Positions 52,981 to 61,797 of a DNA stretch of 64,000 nucleotides are shown here, one piece after another; position 1 is the stretch's first letter, and the number at the start of each line of letters is the position of its first letter. The notes under the pieces were generated by a model. The model searched no databases, was not told the DNA's origin, and saw only the letters and a program-made list of their open reading frames with translations. Position numbers and translations under genes: made by a program. The stretch is taken from the NCBI RefSeq assembly GCF_024124905.1, contig NZ_JAMXST010000007.1:172416-236415 (forward strand), given 5' to 3'. The DNA comes from Cellulosimicrobium cellulans. GTDB taxonomy: Bacteria; Actinomycetota; Actinomycetes; Actinomycetales; Cellulomonadaceae.

Positions 52981-54378
52981 GTGCGCGACCACGTCCTCGA
53001 CGTCCGCCCTCTGCGCTCCAGCCGCGCGTACCGCGACCTCTGGGCCGGGTCCGCCGTCGGCGGGCTGGGGTTCCAGATCGCGAGCGTCGCCGTGCTGCTC
53101 CAGGTCTGGGAGCTCACGCACAGCCCGCTGTGGACGGGCACGATCGGTCTCGCCACCGCGGTCCCGCTCCTCACGCTCGGGCTCGTCGGCGGTCACCTCG
53201 CCGACGTGCACGACCGGCGCACGATCATGCGGCTCGCCGCGGCAGGGCAGGTGCTCGCCGCGGTCGGGCTCGTCGCGCAGGCGCTCGCGGGCAACCGGTC
53301 CGTGTGGGTGCTCCTCGGCCTCGTGAGCCTCGGCGCCGCGTGCAACGCGCTGGGTTCCCCGGCCCGGCGCACGGTGCCGCCGCGCCTGCTCCCGCCCGAC
53401 CAGGTCGCCGCAGGCCTCGCGCTCCAGAACCTCGCGTTCCAGGTCGCGATGCTCGTGGGCCCCGCGCTCGCCGGCCTGGTGCTCGCGCGCTGGGACCTCC
53501 CGGCGGCGTACGGGGTGCAGGCCGTGGCGGCGGTCGTCGCCCTGCTCGGGCTCGTGCGCCTCCCGCCGCTCCCGCCGGGCAGCCCTTCAGGGGCGCCGCC
53601 GGGACCGTCCGACGCCGTGGCCGCCGTCGCCCCCGCCGTCGCCTCCGTCGGCGCACCTGGCGACGACCGTGCGGCCGGGGAGGAGCAGACCGCGCCGACC
53701 GCGACGGGCGCGCCGACCGCGACGGGCGCGCCGACCGCCGCGCGCGCGCCGCGCCGTCGGGCAGCCGCGGGCGGGTGGTGGATCGTGTGGCGCAAGCCGA
53801 CGCTGCGCGGCTCGTTCGCGACCGACGTCGCGGCGACGGTGCTCGCGATGCCGATCTCGCTCTTCCCGCTCGTCAACGAGCTCCGGTTCGACGGCGACCC
53901 GCGCACGCTCGGCCTGTTCCTGTCCGCCGTCGCGGTCGGCGGCATCGGGGCGGGCCTGTTCTCGGGTGCGGTGACCCGGGCCCCGCGGGCGGGCGTGCTC
54001 CAGCTCGCCGCGGCCGCGACGTGGGGCGTCGCGCTCGCGGGGTTCGGCCTCGCGGGCCCGCTGTGGCTCGCGCTCGCGTGCCTCGCGGTGGCGGGCGCGG
54101 CCGACACGGTGAGCGTCGTGACCCGCGGCGCGCTCGTCCAGCTCGAGACGCCGGACGAGTTCCGCGGGCGCGTGTCGTCGGTCGAGCACGTCGTGGGCGT
54201 GGCGGGGCCGGAGGTCGGCAACTTCCGCGGCGGCGTGCTCGCGTCGCTCACGTCCGCCCCGGTCGCCCTGGCGGTGGGCGGACTGGCGGCGAGCGCCGTC
54301 GTCGGGCTGGTCGCCTGGCGCAACGCCCCGCTCCGCCGCTACCGCACCCCGTCCCGAGAGCCGGTCACGATCCGCTGA
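52981..54378 (+). CDS. MFS efflux transporter (EntS/MFS_3 type)
   Basis: The 465-aa protein is a proton-driven exporter with about twelve helices. The loop after helix 2 has the MFS motif GGHLADVHDRRTIM (about 61-74). RRTVPPRLLPPDQVAAGLAL matches the EntS/MFS_3 group, which export siderophores, macrolides and other compounds. Residues about 195-260, between helices 6 and 7, are an enlarged Ala/Thr/Pro/Gly loop containing GAPTAT repeats. The GTG at 52981 has GAGGA 8 nt upstream. It is the second gene of the MarR operon. Confidence 0.88.
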   Translation: MRDHVLDVRPLRSSRAYRDLWAGSAVGGLGFQIASVAVLLQVWELTHSPLWTGTIGLATAVPLLTLGLVGGHLADVHDRRTIMRLAAAGQVLAAVGLVAQALAGNRSVWVLLGLVSLGAACNALGSPARRTVPPRLLPPDQVAAGLALQNLAFQVAMLVGPALAGLVLARWDLPAAYGVQAVAAVVALLGLVRLPPLPPGSPSGAPPGPSDAVAAVAPAVASVGAPGDDRAAGEEQTAPTATGAPTATGAPTAARAPRRRAAAGGWWIVWRKPTLRGSFATDVAATVLAMPISLFPLVNELRFDGDPRTLGLFLSAVAVGGIGAGLFSGAVTRAPRAGVLQLAAAATWGVALAGFGLAGPLWLALACLAVAGAADTVSVVTRGALVQLETPDEFRGRVSSVEHVVGVAGPEVGNFRGGVLASLTSAPVALAVGGLAASAVVGLVAWRNAPLRRYRTPSREPVTIR

Positions 54379-54437
54379 GTGCTGGATGTCTGTCGTCCCG
54401 ACCGCACCGGGACGACAACGATCCAGCACTTCAGCGG
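54372..54437. terminator. Long hairpin between convergent genes
   Basis: CCGCTGA-GTGCTGGAT on the left pairs with ATCCAGCACTTCAGCGG on the right with one bulge, and inner TGTCGTCCCG pairs with CGGGACGACA. The stem overlaps the MFS stop codon and ends 11 bp from the permease stop. Confidence 0.75.
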
Positions 54438-54447
54438 GGGTGCCGGG

Positions 54448-57135
54448 TCAGTCGACCGTGACGGCGTCCAGGACCGGGAGGCGGGCGGCGCGGATGGCGG
54501 GCCAGACGCTCGCGACGAGGCCGATCACCACGGCGACGCCGAGGATCGCGAGGACCTGGCCCCAGGGGACCGCGAGCGTGCTCAGGCCCTCGTCGGCGAG
54601 CACGCCGGGCAGCGCGGCGCCGATCCCGATGCCGGTCGCGACGCCCAGCACCGTCCCGTAGACCGCGGTGAGCACCGACTCGATCGCGATGACGCCGGCG
54701 AGCTGGAGGCGCCCGAGCCCGACGGCGCGCAGCAGCCCGATCTCGCGCGTGCGCTCGATGATCGACAGGGCGAGCGTGTTGACGATGCCGAGCAGCGCGA
54801 TGACGATCGACAGCGCGAGCAGCGCGTAGAGGATCACGAGCACCTGGTTCACCTGGTCGGCGAACGCGGACGCCGTCTCTTCGCGGTCGAGCACCGTGAC
54901 GACGAGGAACGGCTCGACGGCGGTCGTCAGCGCCGCGCGCAGGTCCTCCACCTCCGCCGCCGACGCCCCCTCCGCCGCCGACACGTAGACGATCCGGACG
55001 CTCGCCTGCGCGGCGGGCACGACCGCGTCGAACACGTCGTCGCGCACGAGGATCCCCGTCCCGACGAGCTGGCTGTCGATCACCGCGCCCACGCGCGCCT
55101 CGACCGCGGTCGCGCCCTCGCCGAGGCGCAGCGTGTCGCCCACCTCCCAGCCGCGCTCGCGCGCGGTGCGCCGGTGCACGACGACGTCCCCCGCCTCGAG
55201 CGTCGCCGTCGGGTCTCCCGCGAGCGTCACGGGGTCGAGCGCGGTGTCGAAGAAGCCGGCGGGCACGCCCGCCACGTCGGTCCCCCGCGCCTCCCCGGCG
55301 CCTGGCTCGTCGCCCGATCCGTCCGGCTCGTCGTCGGACGAGGGCGTCCCGTTCCCCGCGGGGCCGACCGTCGCGACGGGCGCAAGGCCGAGGCGCACGG
55401 TGTCGACGACCGCGGCGCCGGGCGTCGCCGTCACGGCGTCGACCGCACCGTCGGGGACCACGAGGGTCGCGGAGTCGACGACGAGGTCGGCCCGCACCTC
55501 GTTCTCGACGATGCTGCGGACGGACGCCTGGGTCGAGGCCGCGATGACGCCCGTGACCGACACGAGCGCCATGCCGATGAGCAGCGCGCCCGCGGTGCTC
55601 GCGGTGCGGCGCGGGTTGCGCGTCACGTTGCCGCGCGCGAGGCGCCCCAGGGGCCGCAGCGCGACGACGAGCGGCCACGCGAGCACGGTGAGCACGCCGC
55701 GCGCGACGGCCGGGGACCCGACGAGCACGCCGACGAGCACGAGCCCCGCGCCGACGCCGAGCAGCACGCGCGGGCTGAGGTCGTCGAGCCACGCCCACCC
55801 GGTCGGGGCGTCGGCGACCGACGACCCGAGGTACGCGGCGAGCCACAGGATCCCGGCGCCCAGGGCGACGAGCACGATCCCGCCCACCGCCCGGACGCCG
55901 GTCCCGCGGTCCGGGGCGACGTCGTCGCGCATCGCCTGGACGGGCGGGATCGCGGCGGCGCGACGCGCGGGCAGGACCGCGGCGAGCAGGCTGACGACCG
56001 CCCCCAGCCCGACGGCCGCGACGACCTGCGGCGTGCCGAGCGGCACCCGACCGGAGAACTCCATGCCCGCGAGGTCGAGGCCCCACCGGATGACGCGCAC
56101 GAGACCGGCCCCGGCGAGCACCCCCAGCCCGCCGCCCACGAGCCCCACGACGAGCGCCTGCACGAGCACGGACGTGAACACCTGGCCGGGCGACGCGCCG
56201 AGCGCACGCAGGAGCGCGAGCTCGCGCAGGCGCTCGCGCACCGACATCGCGAAGGTGTTCGCGATGATGAACGCGCCGACGAACAGCGCGATCGCCGCGA
56301 ACACGAGCAGGAACGTCTCGACGAACCCGAGCACCTCCTCGACGGCCTCGCTGGCCTCGGCGCGCGCCTGCTCGCCCGTCACCGCCTCGGCGCCCTCGGG
56401 CAGCACGTCGCCGACGCGCTGCGCGAGCGCGTCCTCGTCGACGGTCCCCGACGACGGCGTCGCCCAGACCGCGAGCTGCGGCACCATCCCGTCGGGCGCG
56501 AACACGTCGCGCGCGGTCTCGCCGTCGATCCCGACGAGCACCGCGCCCGCCGCGGCGGCCTCGATCCCGAAGACGCCGGACACCGTCACGGGGGTCGGTT
56601 CGCCGCCCAGCACGACCGTCGTCGCGTCACCGGTCGACAGTCCCGCCGTCTCCGCCGCGCTCTGCTCCAGGACGATCTCTCCCGGTCCCGGCCACGCGCC
56701 GTCGAGCAGGGTGAGGCTCGGGTCCTCGGGGTCGATCGAGAAGGCCGTGCTGGGCGGTCCCGTCGTCACGACGGCGGTCCCGTCGGCGGCGACGAGGACG
56801 ACCGGCCCGGAGACGTCCGGCACGGCGCGCGCGACGCCGTCGACCGCCTCGACCTGTCCCGCGAGGTCGGCGGAGACGAGCGTGCGGTCGCCCGCGAACC
56901 CGTTCCCACCGCTCCCGCCGCCCGGCCCGGTCGCGTCCCCGGTGACCTCCTGCGACCCGCGCACGTAGACGTCGGCGGTGAGCGTCGTCGCGATGATGTC
57001 GTCGAACGTCGAGGAGAGCATGCCGCGGAACGCGAACGTGCCCACGACGAACGCGACGCCGAGCGTCACGGCGAGCACGGAGAGCACGAACCGCACGACG
57101 TACGCCCGCACGCCCCGCAGCGCGACGCGGATCAT
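54448..57135 (-). CDS. FtsX-like ABC transporter permease (MacB type)
   Basis: The 895-aa protein has an N-terminal helix (about 15-40), an extracellular MacB-type domain (about 60-265), and a first FtsX domain with three helices (about 280-410). Further helices (about 440-500) lead to a second external domain and a final FtsX triplet (about 755-885). The repeated LALLRALGAS and IGLLRAVGLG segments are coupling loops to the ATPase. It works with the ATPase encoded just upstream, whose stop overlaps its start (ATGA). Such pairs export peptides, lipids or antibiotics, or drive envelope remodelling. Confidence 0.9.
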   Translation of the reverse strand: MIRVALRGVRAYVVRFVLSVLAVTLGVAFVVGTFAFRGMLSSTFDDIIATTLTADVYVRGSQEVTGDATGPGGGSGGNGFAGDRTLVSADLAGQVEAVDGVARAVPDVSGPVVLVAADGTAVVTTGPPSTAFSIDPEDPSLTLLDGAWPGPGEIVLEQSAAETAGLSTGDATTVVLGGEPTPVTVSGVFGIEAAAAGAVLVGIDGETARDVFAPDGMVPQLAVWATPSSGTVDEDALAQRVGDVLPEGAEAVTGEQARAEASEAVEEVLGFVETFLLVFAAIALFVGAFIIANTFAMSVRERLRELALLRALGASPGQVFTSVLVQALVVGLVGGGLGVLAGAGLVRVIRWGLDLAGMEFSGRVPLGTPQVVAAVGLGAVVSLLAAVLPARRAAAIPPVQAMRDDVAPDRGTGVRAVGGIVLVALGAGILWLAAYLGSSVADAPTGWAWLDDLSPRVLLGVGAGLVLVGVLVGSPAVARGVLTVLAWPLVVALRPLGRLARGNVTRNPRRTASTAGALLIGMALVSVTGVIAASTQASVRSIVENEVRADLVVDSATLVVPDGAVDAVTATPGAAVVDTVRLGLAPVATVGPAGNGTPSSDDEPDGSGDEPGAGEARGTDVAGVPAGFFDTALDPVTLAGDPTATLEAGDVVVHRRTARERGWEVGDTLRLGEGATAVEARVGAVIDSQLVGTGILVRDDVFDAVVPAAQASVRIVYVSAAEGASAAEVEDLRAALTTAVEPFLVVTVLDREETASAFADQVNQVLVILYALLALSIVIALLGIVNTLALSIIERTREIGLLRAVGLGRLQLAGVIAIESVLTAVYGTVLGVATGIGIGAALPGVLADEGLSTLAVPWGQVLAILGVAVVIGLVASVWPAIRAARLPVLDAVTVD

Positions 57136-58043
57136 GCCGGGTCGACCGGGGCCGCGTGCCGCCCGACGGGCGCCGCGGGCCCGGCCGAGGTCGTGGGCCC
57201 GGCGGCCGGCCGGGCCGGGGTCGCGGGTGCGGCGGCCGGTCCGGACGGAGGGCCGTCGTCGTCCGCCGCGAGCGCGAGCGCGTCGAGGATGTCCTGCTGC
57301 GTGGGGTCGTGCAGCTCGCCGGCGAGGCGGCCGTCGGCGAGGAACACGACGCGGTGCGCGTACGACGCCGCGCGCGGGTCGTGCGTGACCATGACGACGG
57401 TCTGGTCGAGCTCGTCGACGGACCGGCGCAGGAACGCCAGCACCTCGCCGGCCGAGCGCGAGTCGAGGTTGCCGGTCGGCTCGTCGGCGAACACGATCGA
57501 CGGCCGCGAGACGAGCGCCCGCGCGCACGCGACGCGCTGCTGCTGCCCGCCGGAGAGCTCGGACGGGCGGTGGTGCAGGCGGTCGCGCAGCCCGACGGAG
57601 TCGACGACCTCGTCGAACCACGCGCGGTCCACGGGGGCGCGCGCGATGTCGAGGGGGAGCGTGATGTTCTCCGCCGCGGTGAGCGTCGGGACGAGGTTGT
57701 ACGCCTGGAAGACGAACCCGACGCGCGTGCGGCGCAGGGCCGTGAGGCGGCGCTGCGACAGGCGGCTGATCTCCTGCCCGTCGATCACGACGCTCCCGGA
57801 GGTCGGCGAGTCCAGGCCCGCCAGGCAGTGCATGAGCGTCGACTTGCCCGAGCCGGACGGGCCCATGATCGCGGTGAGCCGCCCGCGCGCGAAGTCGACG
57901 TCGACGCCGTCGAGCGCGCGCACCGCCGTCGTGCCGGACCCGTAGACCTTGACGAGCCCGCGGGCGCTCGCGCGCGCCTCGGGCACGTCCGGGGTGTCCG
58001 TCGGCGCGTCGGTCCGGGGCGCGGGGGACGTCATGGTCCCCAT
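57132..58043 (-). CDS. ABC transporter ATPase (MacB/LolD type)
   Basis: The 303-aa protein is the ATPase of the pair. It has Walker A GPSGSGKST (about 57-65), Q-loop FVFQAYNLVPTLTA, signature LSGGQQQRVA (about 163-172), Walker B IVFADEPTGNLDS (about 183-195) and switch His in VMVTHD. The last 50 residues are an Ala/Pro/Gly tail rare in this family. The start may be 58043 or 58034; both ATGs lie in the same frame. It heads the two-gene operon. Confidence 0.93.
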   Translation of the reverse strand: MGTMTSPAPRTDAPTDTPDVPEARASARGLVKVYGSGTTAVRALDGVDVDFARGRLTAIMGPSGSGKSTLMHCLAGLDSPTSGSVVIDGQEISRLSQRRLTALRRTRVGFVFQAYNLVPTLTAAENITLPLDIARAPVDRAWFDEVVDSVGLRDRLHHRPSELSGGQQQRVACARALVSRPSIVFADEPTGNLDSRSAGEVLAFLRRSVDELDQTVVMVTHDPRAASYAHRVVFLADGRLAGELHDPTQQDILDALALAADDDGPPSGPAAAPATPARPAAGPTTSAGPAAPVGRHAAPVDPA

Positions 58044-58158
58044 CGTGGCCCGCCGCGCCGCGCGCCGCACCACCCGCGCGGGGGAGACGTCGTCCCGCGG
58101 CGCCGCACGTCGTCCGACGTTCCGTGGACACCTGGGCGTGGGAGCGATCCCACCGGGA

Positions 58159-58164
58159 TAGCGT
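58159..58164 (+). promoter_or_regulatory. -10 hexamer (Gfo/Idh oxidoreductase)
   Basis: TAGCGT lies exactly 6 nt before the ATG start. Confidence 0.5.
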
Positions 58165-58170
58165 GGGGCC

Positions 58171-59253
58171 ATGAGCATCGACGCCCAGGCGCCCGCCGAG
58201 AACTCGGCACGGCTCGCCGTCCACCCCGTCCCCGACCTGACCGCCGACGTGACCGGCACGGTCCCCGACCCGCGCAGCGCGCCGTCGATCCGCTGGGGCA
58301 TCCTCGGAGCCGGCGGGATCGCGTCGTCGTTCGCCGAGGCCGTGCGCGTCCACACGCAGGGCCGCGTCGCGTCCGTCGGCTCGCGCGACCGCGTCCGCGC
58401 CGAGCGCTTCGCCACCGCCCACGGCGTCCCGACGACCCACCACGGCTACCAGGAGCTCGTCGAGGACCCGCAGGTGGACGTCGTCTACGTCGCGACGCCG
58501 CACTCCCACCACCGCGAGCACGCGCTCCTCGCCATCGCCGCGGGCAAGCACGTGCTCGTCGAGAAGGCGTTCACGCGCAACGAGGAGGAGGCCGTCGAGG
58601 TGCTCGACGCCGCGCGCGAGGCCGGGGTGTTCGTCATGGAGGCCATGTGGACGCGGTTCCTGCCGCACGTGGCCGCGCTGCGCGGGGTGATCGCGCGCGG
58701 CGAGATCGGCGACGTCGTCAACCTCAGCGCCGACCACGGCCAGTGGTTCGCGTTCGACCCGGCGCACCGCCTCTACGCGCCCGAGCTCGCGGGCGGTGCG
58801 CTGCTCGACCTGGGCGTGTACCCGGTGTCGTTCGCGCACGACCTGCTGGGCGCGCCGTCGTCGGTCACCGCGGTGGGCGCGCTCACCGAGACGGGCGTCG
58901 ACGGGCAGGTGAGCATCGTGCTCGGCTACGGCGACACGCAGGCGACGCTCTCCACGACGCTGTGGTCGCGGACGGCCACGACCGCCGTGATCTCGGGGAC
59001 GGCGGGGCGCATCGAGGTCGAGGGGAACTTCTACGCGCCGACGTCGTTCCGCGTGGTCCGGCACGACGGCTCGTCCTGGTACTACGACGGCTTCTCCGGC
59101 GAGGGCAAGCAATACCAGGCGGCCGAGGTCGCACGCCGCGTCGCCGCGGGCGAGACGCAGAGCCCGCGCATGTCCTGGGACTCGACGCTCGAGGTCATGC
59201 GGACGCTCGACGAGGTCCGGCGGCAGATCGGGGTCGTGTACCCCGGGGAGTGA
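58171..59253 (+). CDS. Gfo/Idh/MocA-family oxidoreductase
   Basis: The 360-aa protein is an NAD(P)-dependent sugar or cyclitol dehydrogenase. The Rossmann motif WGILGAGGIASSFA begins near residue 42. VLVEKAF (about 128-134) carries the lysine of the EKP motif, with Pro replaced by Ala-Phe as in dihydrodiol-dehydrogenase-like members. The C-terminal half is the GFO-type sheet with GGALLDLGVYPV. About 40 N-terminal residues before the Rossmann fold are extra. Substrate unknown; a single-gene unit. Confidence 0.88.
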   Translation: MSIDAQAPAENSARLAVHPVPDLTADVTGTVPDPRSAPSIRWGILGAGGIASSFAEAVRVHTQGRVASVGSRDRVRAERFATAHGVPTTHHGYQELVEDPQVDVVYVATPHSHHREHALLAIAAGKHVLVEKAFTRNEEEAVEVLDAAREAGVFVMEAMWTRFLPHVAALRGVIARGEIGDVVNLSADHGQWFAFDPAHRLYAPELAGGALLDLGVYPVSFAHDLLGAPSSVTAVGALTETGVDGQVSIVLGYGDTQATLSTTLWSRTATTAVISGTAGRIEVEGNFYAPTSFRVVRHDGSSWYYDGFSGEGKQYQAAEVARRVAAGETQSPRMSWDSTLEVMRTLDEVRRQIGVVYPGE

Positions 59254-59262
59254 GGCTGCCGG

Positions 59263-59334
59263 CGCGAGATCGACCCGAGCGGTCGAGATCGACCCTCGGT
59301 GGGTCGATTTGGGGACGCTCGGGTCGATCTCGCG
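59263..59334. terminator. 19-bp hairpin with nested hairpin between convergent genes
   Basis: CGCGAGATCGACCCGAGCG (59263-59281) pairs exactly with 59316-59334. Inside the loop, ATCGACCC and GGGTCGAT form a second stem, reusing the same word. It separates the oxidoreductase from the convergent 69-aa gene. Confidence 0.75.
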
Positions 59335-59340
59335 GGGGTG

Positions 59341-59550
59341 TTAGTCGGTGTGTTCGACGACGTAGGTGCGGCCGTCCGGGCCCGTGATGCGCTCGAAGCG
59401 GGTCTTCAGCTCCTGGTCGCGCTCGCGTTCCGCGTCGGAGACGCCGCGGCCGTCCGCGTCCTGCCGGCCGACCTGCGCGGGGCCGAAGATCGGGAGGAAA
59501 CCCTCGGTGATGCGCATGCCGAGCGTGCGCCTGTCGTTCTTCCGCGCCAC
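59341..59550 (-). CDS. 69-aa protein of unknown function, divergent from ohrR-like gene
   Basis: The small protein starts VARKNDRRTLGMRITEGFLP and ends RTYVVEHTD. It is polar and charged, with no signal peptide or membrane helix. The central RITEGFLPIFGPAQVG may form a short hydrophobic core. The GTG start has GGAGGA spaced 5 nt, which strongly supports translation. Its promoter region shares the double palindrome with the divergent OhrR-like regulator, so it is probably regulated by it. No family was recognised. Confidence 0.7.
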   Translation of the reverse strand: MARKNDRRTLGMRITEGFLPIFGPAQVGRQDADGRGVSDAERERDQELKTRFERITGPDGRTYVVEHTD

Positions 59551-59580
59551 GGTGTCCTCCGCTGCAGGTCTCGTCAGATG

Positions 59581-59609
59581 ATTGGTGCACCAATCATTGG
59601 TGTACCAAG
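59581..59609. promoter_or_regulatory. Tandem TTGGTGCACCAA-type operators
   Basis: ATTGGTGCACCAAT (59581-59594) is a perfect 14-bp palindrome. A second copy, ATTGGTGTACCAAG (59596-59609), follows 15 bp on. They lie between the divergent 69-aa gene and the OhrR-like gene, in A/T-rich DNA, and can serve both promoters. Confidence 0.7.
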
Positions 59610-59626
59610 AATACCGCGATCCTCGG

Positions 59627-59632
59627 TACCAT
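59627..59632 (+). promoter_or_regulatory. -10 hexamer (ohrR-like)
   Basis: TACCAT lies exactly 6 nt before the chosen ATG, supporting the start at 59639. Confidence 0.45.
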
Positions 59633-59638
59633 GGCGCC

Positions 59639-60154
59639 ATGGCGGGTGACGAGGTCGACGGGACGGTCGACGGGACGGTCGCGCCGGGCGCGGCGACGCT
59701 GTTCGCCGACCCTCTCGCGCTCGAGGCGCAGGTCTGCTTCGCGCTGTCCGCGGGCGCGCGCGGCATGGTCGCGCTGTACCGCCCGCTGCTCGAGCCGCTC
59801 GGCATCACGCACCCGCAGTACCTCGTGCTCCTCGCGCTCTGGCAGGACGACGCCGCGGGCACGACCTCGACCGTCGGCGACCTCGCCGCGCGCCTGCACC
59901 TCGACGCCGGGACGCTCTCGCCGCTCCTCAAGCGGCTCGAGGCGCTCGGCTACGTGCGCCGGTCGCGCTCGCCCGACGACGGCCGCCAGGTCCGCGTGGG
60001 CCTCACCGCCGAGGGGCGGGCGCGGCGCCAGGACGCCGAGCGCATCCCACCGTCGATCGTCGCCGCGACCGGGCTCAGCCTCGACGAGCTCGCCGAGGTC
60101 CATGCCGCGGCGTCGAAGGTCGTCGCCGCCGCGCTGCGCGCCGGCGTCTACTGA
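59639..60154 (+). CDS. ohrR: OhrR-like MarR-family peroxide-sensing regulator
   Basis: The 171-aa protein matches OhrR along its length. It has QVCFALSAGARGMVALYRPL with the reactive Cys near residue 32, then LGITHPQYLVLLALW, and the HTH LAARLHLDAGTLSPLLKRLE (about 82-101). In OhrR the cysteine is oxidised by organic hydroperoxides, which releases DNA and induces the ohr peroxidase gene. No ohr gene is adjacent. The divergent partner is instead a 69-aa protein. Peroxide sensing is inferred from the cysteine. Confidence 0.85.
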   Translation: MAGDEVDGTVDGTVAPGAATLFADPLALEAQVCFALSAGARGMVALYRPLLEPLGITHPQYLVLLALWQDDAAGTTSTVGDLAARLHLDAGTLSPLLKRLEALGYVRRSRSPDDGRQVRVGLTAEGRARRQDAERIPPSIVAATGLSLDELAEVHAAASKVVAAALRAGVY

Positions 60155-60241
60155 CGAGCGTGCGTCGGCCGCTCACCGAGCGTGCGGTGCCGGCCCGTGA
60201 CGGGACGAGGACGGGAGCCGACCCCGTCCTCGGCGGGGGAG

Positions 60242-60952
60242 TCAGGCGTCGGTGACGCGGACGCCGTCGGGACCGACGGCGAAGCGGACCGCCACGAGCC
60301 CCGCCGCCAGGGCGTCGGGCGCGGGCGTGGCGTCGGCGAGCTCGTCGGCCGAGTGGGTGCCCGTCACGGCGAGCGTCGCGCAGCCCGCGGCGCGCGCCGC
60401 CGCGATCCCCGCCGGGGCGTCCTCGACGACGAGGCAGCGCGCCGGGTCGACGCCGAGGCGCTCCGCGCCGAGGAGGAACGGGTCCGGGTCGGGCTTGCCG
60501 CGCGCGACGTCGTCGGCCGTCACGACGACCGACGGCGCGGCGAGACCGGACGCCGCCATGCGCGCGGCGGCGAGCGGGCGGGTGCAGGACGTGACGATCG
60601 CCTGCCGCGCGGGCGGGAGGACGGCCAGCGCGTCCCGCGTCCCGGGCAGGATCGTCACGCCCTCGTTGTCCTCGAGCTCGAGCGCATGGATGCGCTCGTA
60701 GGCCGCCTCGACCCGGTCCTCCGGCAGGAGCTCGGCGATGAGCGTGCGCGCCGGGGTGCCGTGCTGGATCTGGAACTCGTCCGGGTCGGGCAGGCCGTGC
60801 TCCGCGGCCCAGCGTCGCCAGTTCCGGTCGACCGCCGGGACGGAGTCGATGAGCGTGCCGTCCATGTCGAACAGCACGGCGTCGAACGTGCGCCCGGCGA
60901 ACGCGACGCCGGGGGTGGGCAGCGGACGGGGCGCGGCGGCGGGGTCGGGCAT
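60242..60952 (-). CDS. HAD-IA phosphatase (beta-phosphoglucomutase-like)
   Basis: The 236-aa protein has HAD motif I FDAVLFDMDGTLIDS (residues about 24-38), motif II VTSC (about 117), the KPDPDPFLLGAERLG block (about 148-162) and motif III VVEDAPAGIAAARAAG (about 170-185). It should dephosphorylate a small sugar phosphate; the relatives glycerol-3-phosphatase and DOG phosphatase are plausible. The ATG at 60952 has TAGCCT 7 nt upstream. It is divergent from tmk. Confidence 0.9.
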   Translation of the reverse strand: MPDPAAAPRPLPTPGVAFAGRTFDAVLFDMDGTLIDSVPAVDRNWRRWAAEHGLPDPDEFQIQHGTPARTLIAELLPEDRVEAAYERIHALELEDNEGVTILPGTRDALAVLPPARQAIVTSCTRPLAAARMAASGLAAPSVVVTADDVARGKPDPDPFLLGAERLGVDPARCLVVEDAPAGIAAARAAGCATLAVTGTHSADELADATPAPDALAAGLVAVRFAVGPDGVRVTDA

Positions 60953-60959
60953 GTCCCCG

Positions 60960-60965
60960 AGGCTA
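60960..60965 (-). promoter_or_regulatory. -10 hexamer (HAD phosphatase)
   Basis: TAGCCT on the minus strand lies 7 nt before the ATG start. Confidence 0.45.
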
Positions 60966-61028
60966 GCCCGCGGCCGGGGAGCGGTGCGCCCGGTCTCGCG
61001 GGTCGACCCCGGTGTCCGACGCCGCGGA

Positions 61029-61034
61029 TAGGGT
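61029..61034 (+). promoter_or_regulatory. -10 hexamer (tmk)
   Basis: TAGGGT lies 7 nt before the GTG start of the tmk-holB operon. Confidence 0.5.
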
Positions 61035-61041
61035 GGACGCC

Positions 61042-61797
61042 GTGAGCGCACCCGGGTACTTCATCTCGTTCGAGGGCGGCGACGGCGTCGGCAAGTCGAC
61101 CCAGTCCCGCCTGCTCGGGCAGTGGCTCGGCGAGCTCACGGGGCGCGAGGTCGTGCTGACGCGCGAGCCCGGCGGCACCGAGCTCGGCAAGGAGCTGCGT
61201 GCCGCGGTGCTCCACGGGCAGGACATGGACCCGCGCACCGAGGCGCTCATCTACGCCGCGGACCGCGCGCACCACGTCGCGAGCCTCGTGCGCCCGGCCC
61301 TCGAGCGCGGCGCGGTCGTCGTGACGGACCGCTACCTCGACTCGTCGGTCGCGTACCAGGCGGGCGGGCGCGAGCTCGGCGCGGACGAGGTCGAGCTCAT
61401 CTCGCGCTGGGCCGTGCAGGACCTCATGCCGGACGTCACGATCCTGCTCGACCTCGACCCGGCCGTGGCCGGGGCGCGGATCCGGCGACAGCACGACCGG
61501 CTGGAGCGCGCCGGGGCGGAGTTCCACCGTCGCACCCGCGAGGCGTTCCTCGCGCGCGCCGCGGCGGACCCGGAACGTTGGGTCGTGCTCGACGCCGCCG
61601 CCTCGGTCGACGACCTCCAGGCGCAGATCCGCGTCGACGTCGCGGCCCGGCTCGAGCTCACGCCGGTCGTGGAGGAGGCGGAGGACACGGTCGCCGCCGA
61701 GCCCGACGACGGCTTCGACGACACGGACAGCGCGATCGGGTACGAGCCCGGCTCGGGGATCGCGGCCGGGCCCGCGACGGGGAGCGGGGCCGCGTGA
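61042..61797 (+). CDS. tmk: Thymidylate kinase
   Basis: The enzyme phosphorylates dTMP to dTDP with ATP for DNA synthesis. The 251-aa protein has the P-loop FEGGDGVGKST (about 9-19), the LTREPGGT motif, the DRYLDSSVAYQ block (about 94-104) and a lid-type C-terminal segment. A roughly 45-residue acidic, Gly-rich tail beyond the kinase domain is extra. It overlaps holB by GTGA; the tmk-holB pair is conserved in many bacteria. Confidence 0.95.
   Translation: MSAPGYFISFEGGDGVGKSTQSRLLGQWLGELTGREVVLTREPGGTELGKELRAAVLHGQDMDPRTEALIYAADRAHHVASLVRPALERGAVVVTDRYLDSSVAYQAGGRELGADEVELISRWAVQDLMPDVTILLDLDPAVAGARIRRQHDRLERAGAEFHRRTREAFLARAAADPERWVVLDAAASVDDLQAQIRVDVAARLELTPVVEEAEDTVAAEPDDGFDDTDSAIGYEPGSGIAAGPATGSGAA

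Noticed and set aside
54379..57945. An 1188-codon plus-strand open frame over the ABC exporter
   Set aside because: Antisense shadow of the FtsX permease and ATPase; His/Arg/Asp-rich composition and no domains.
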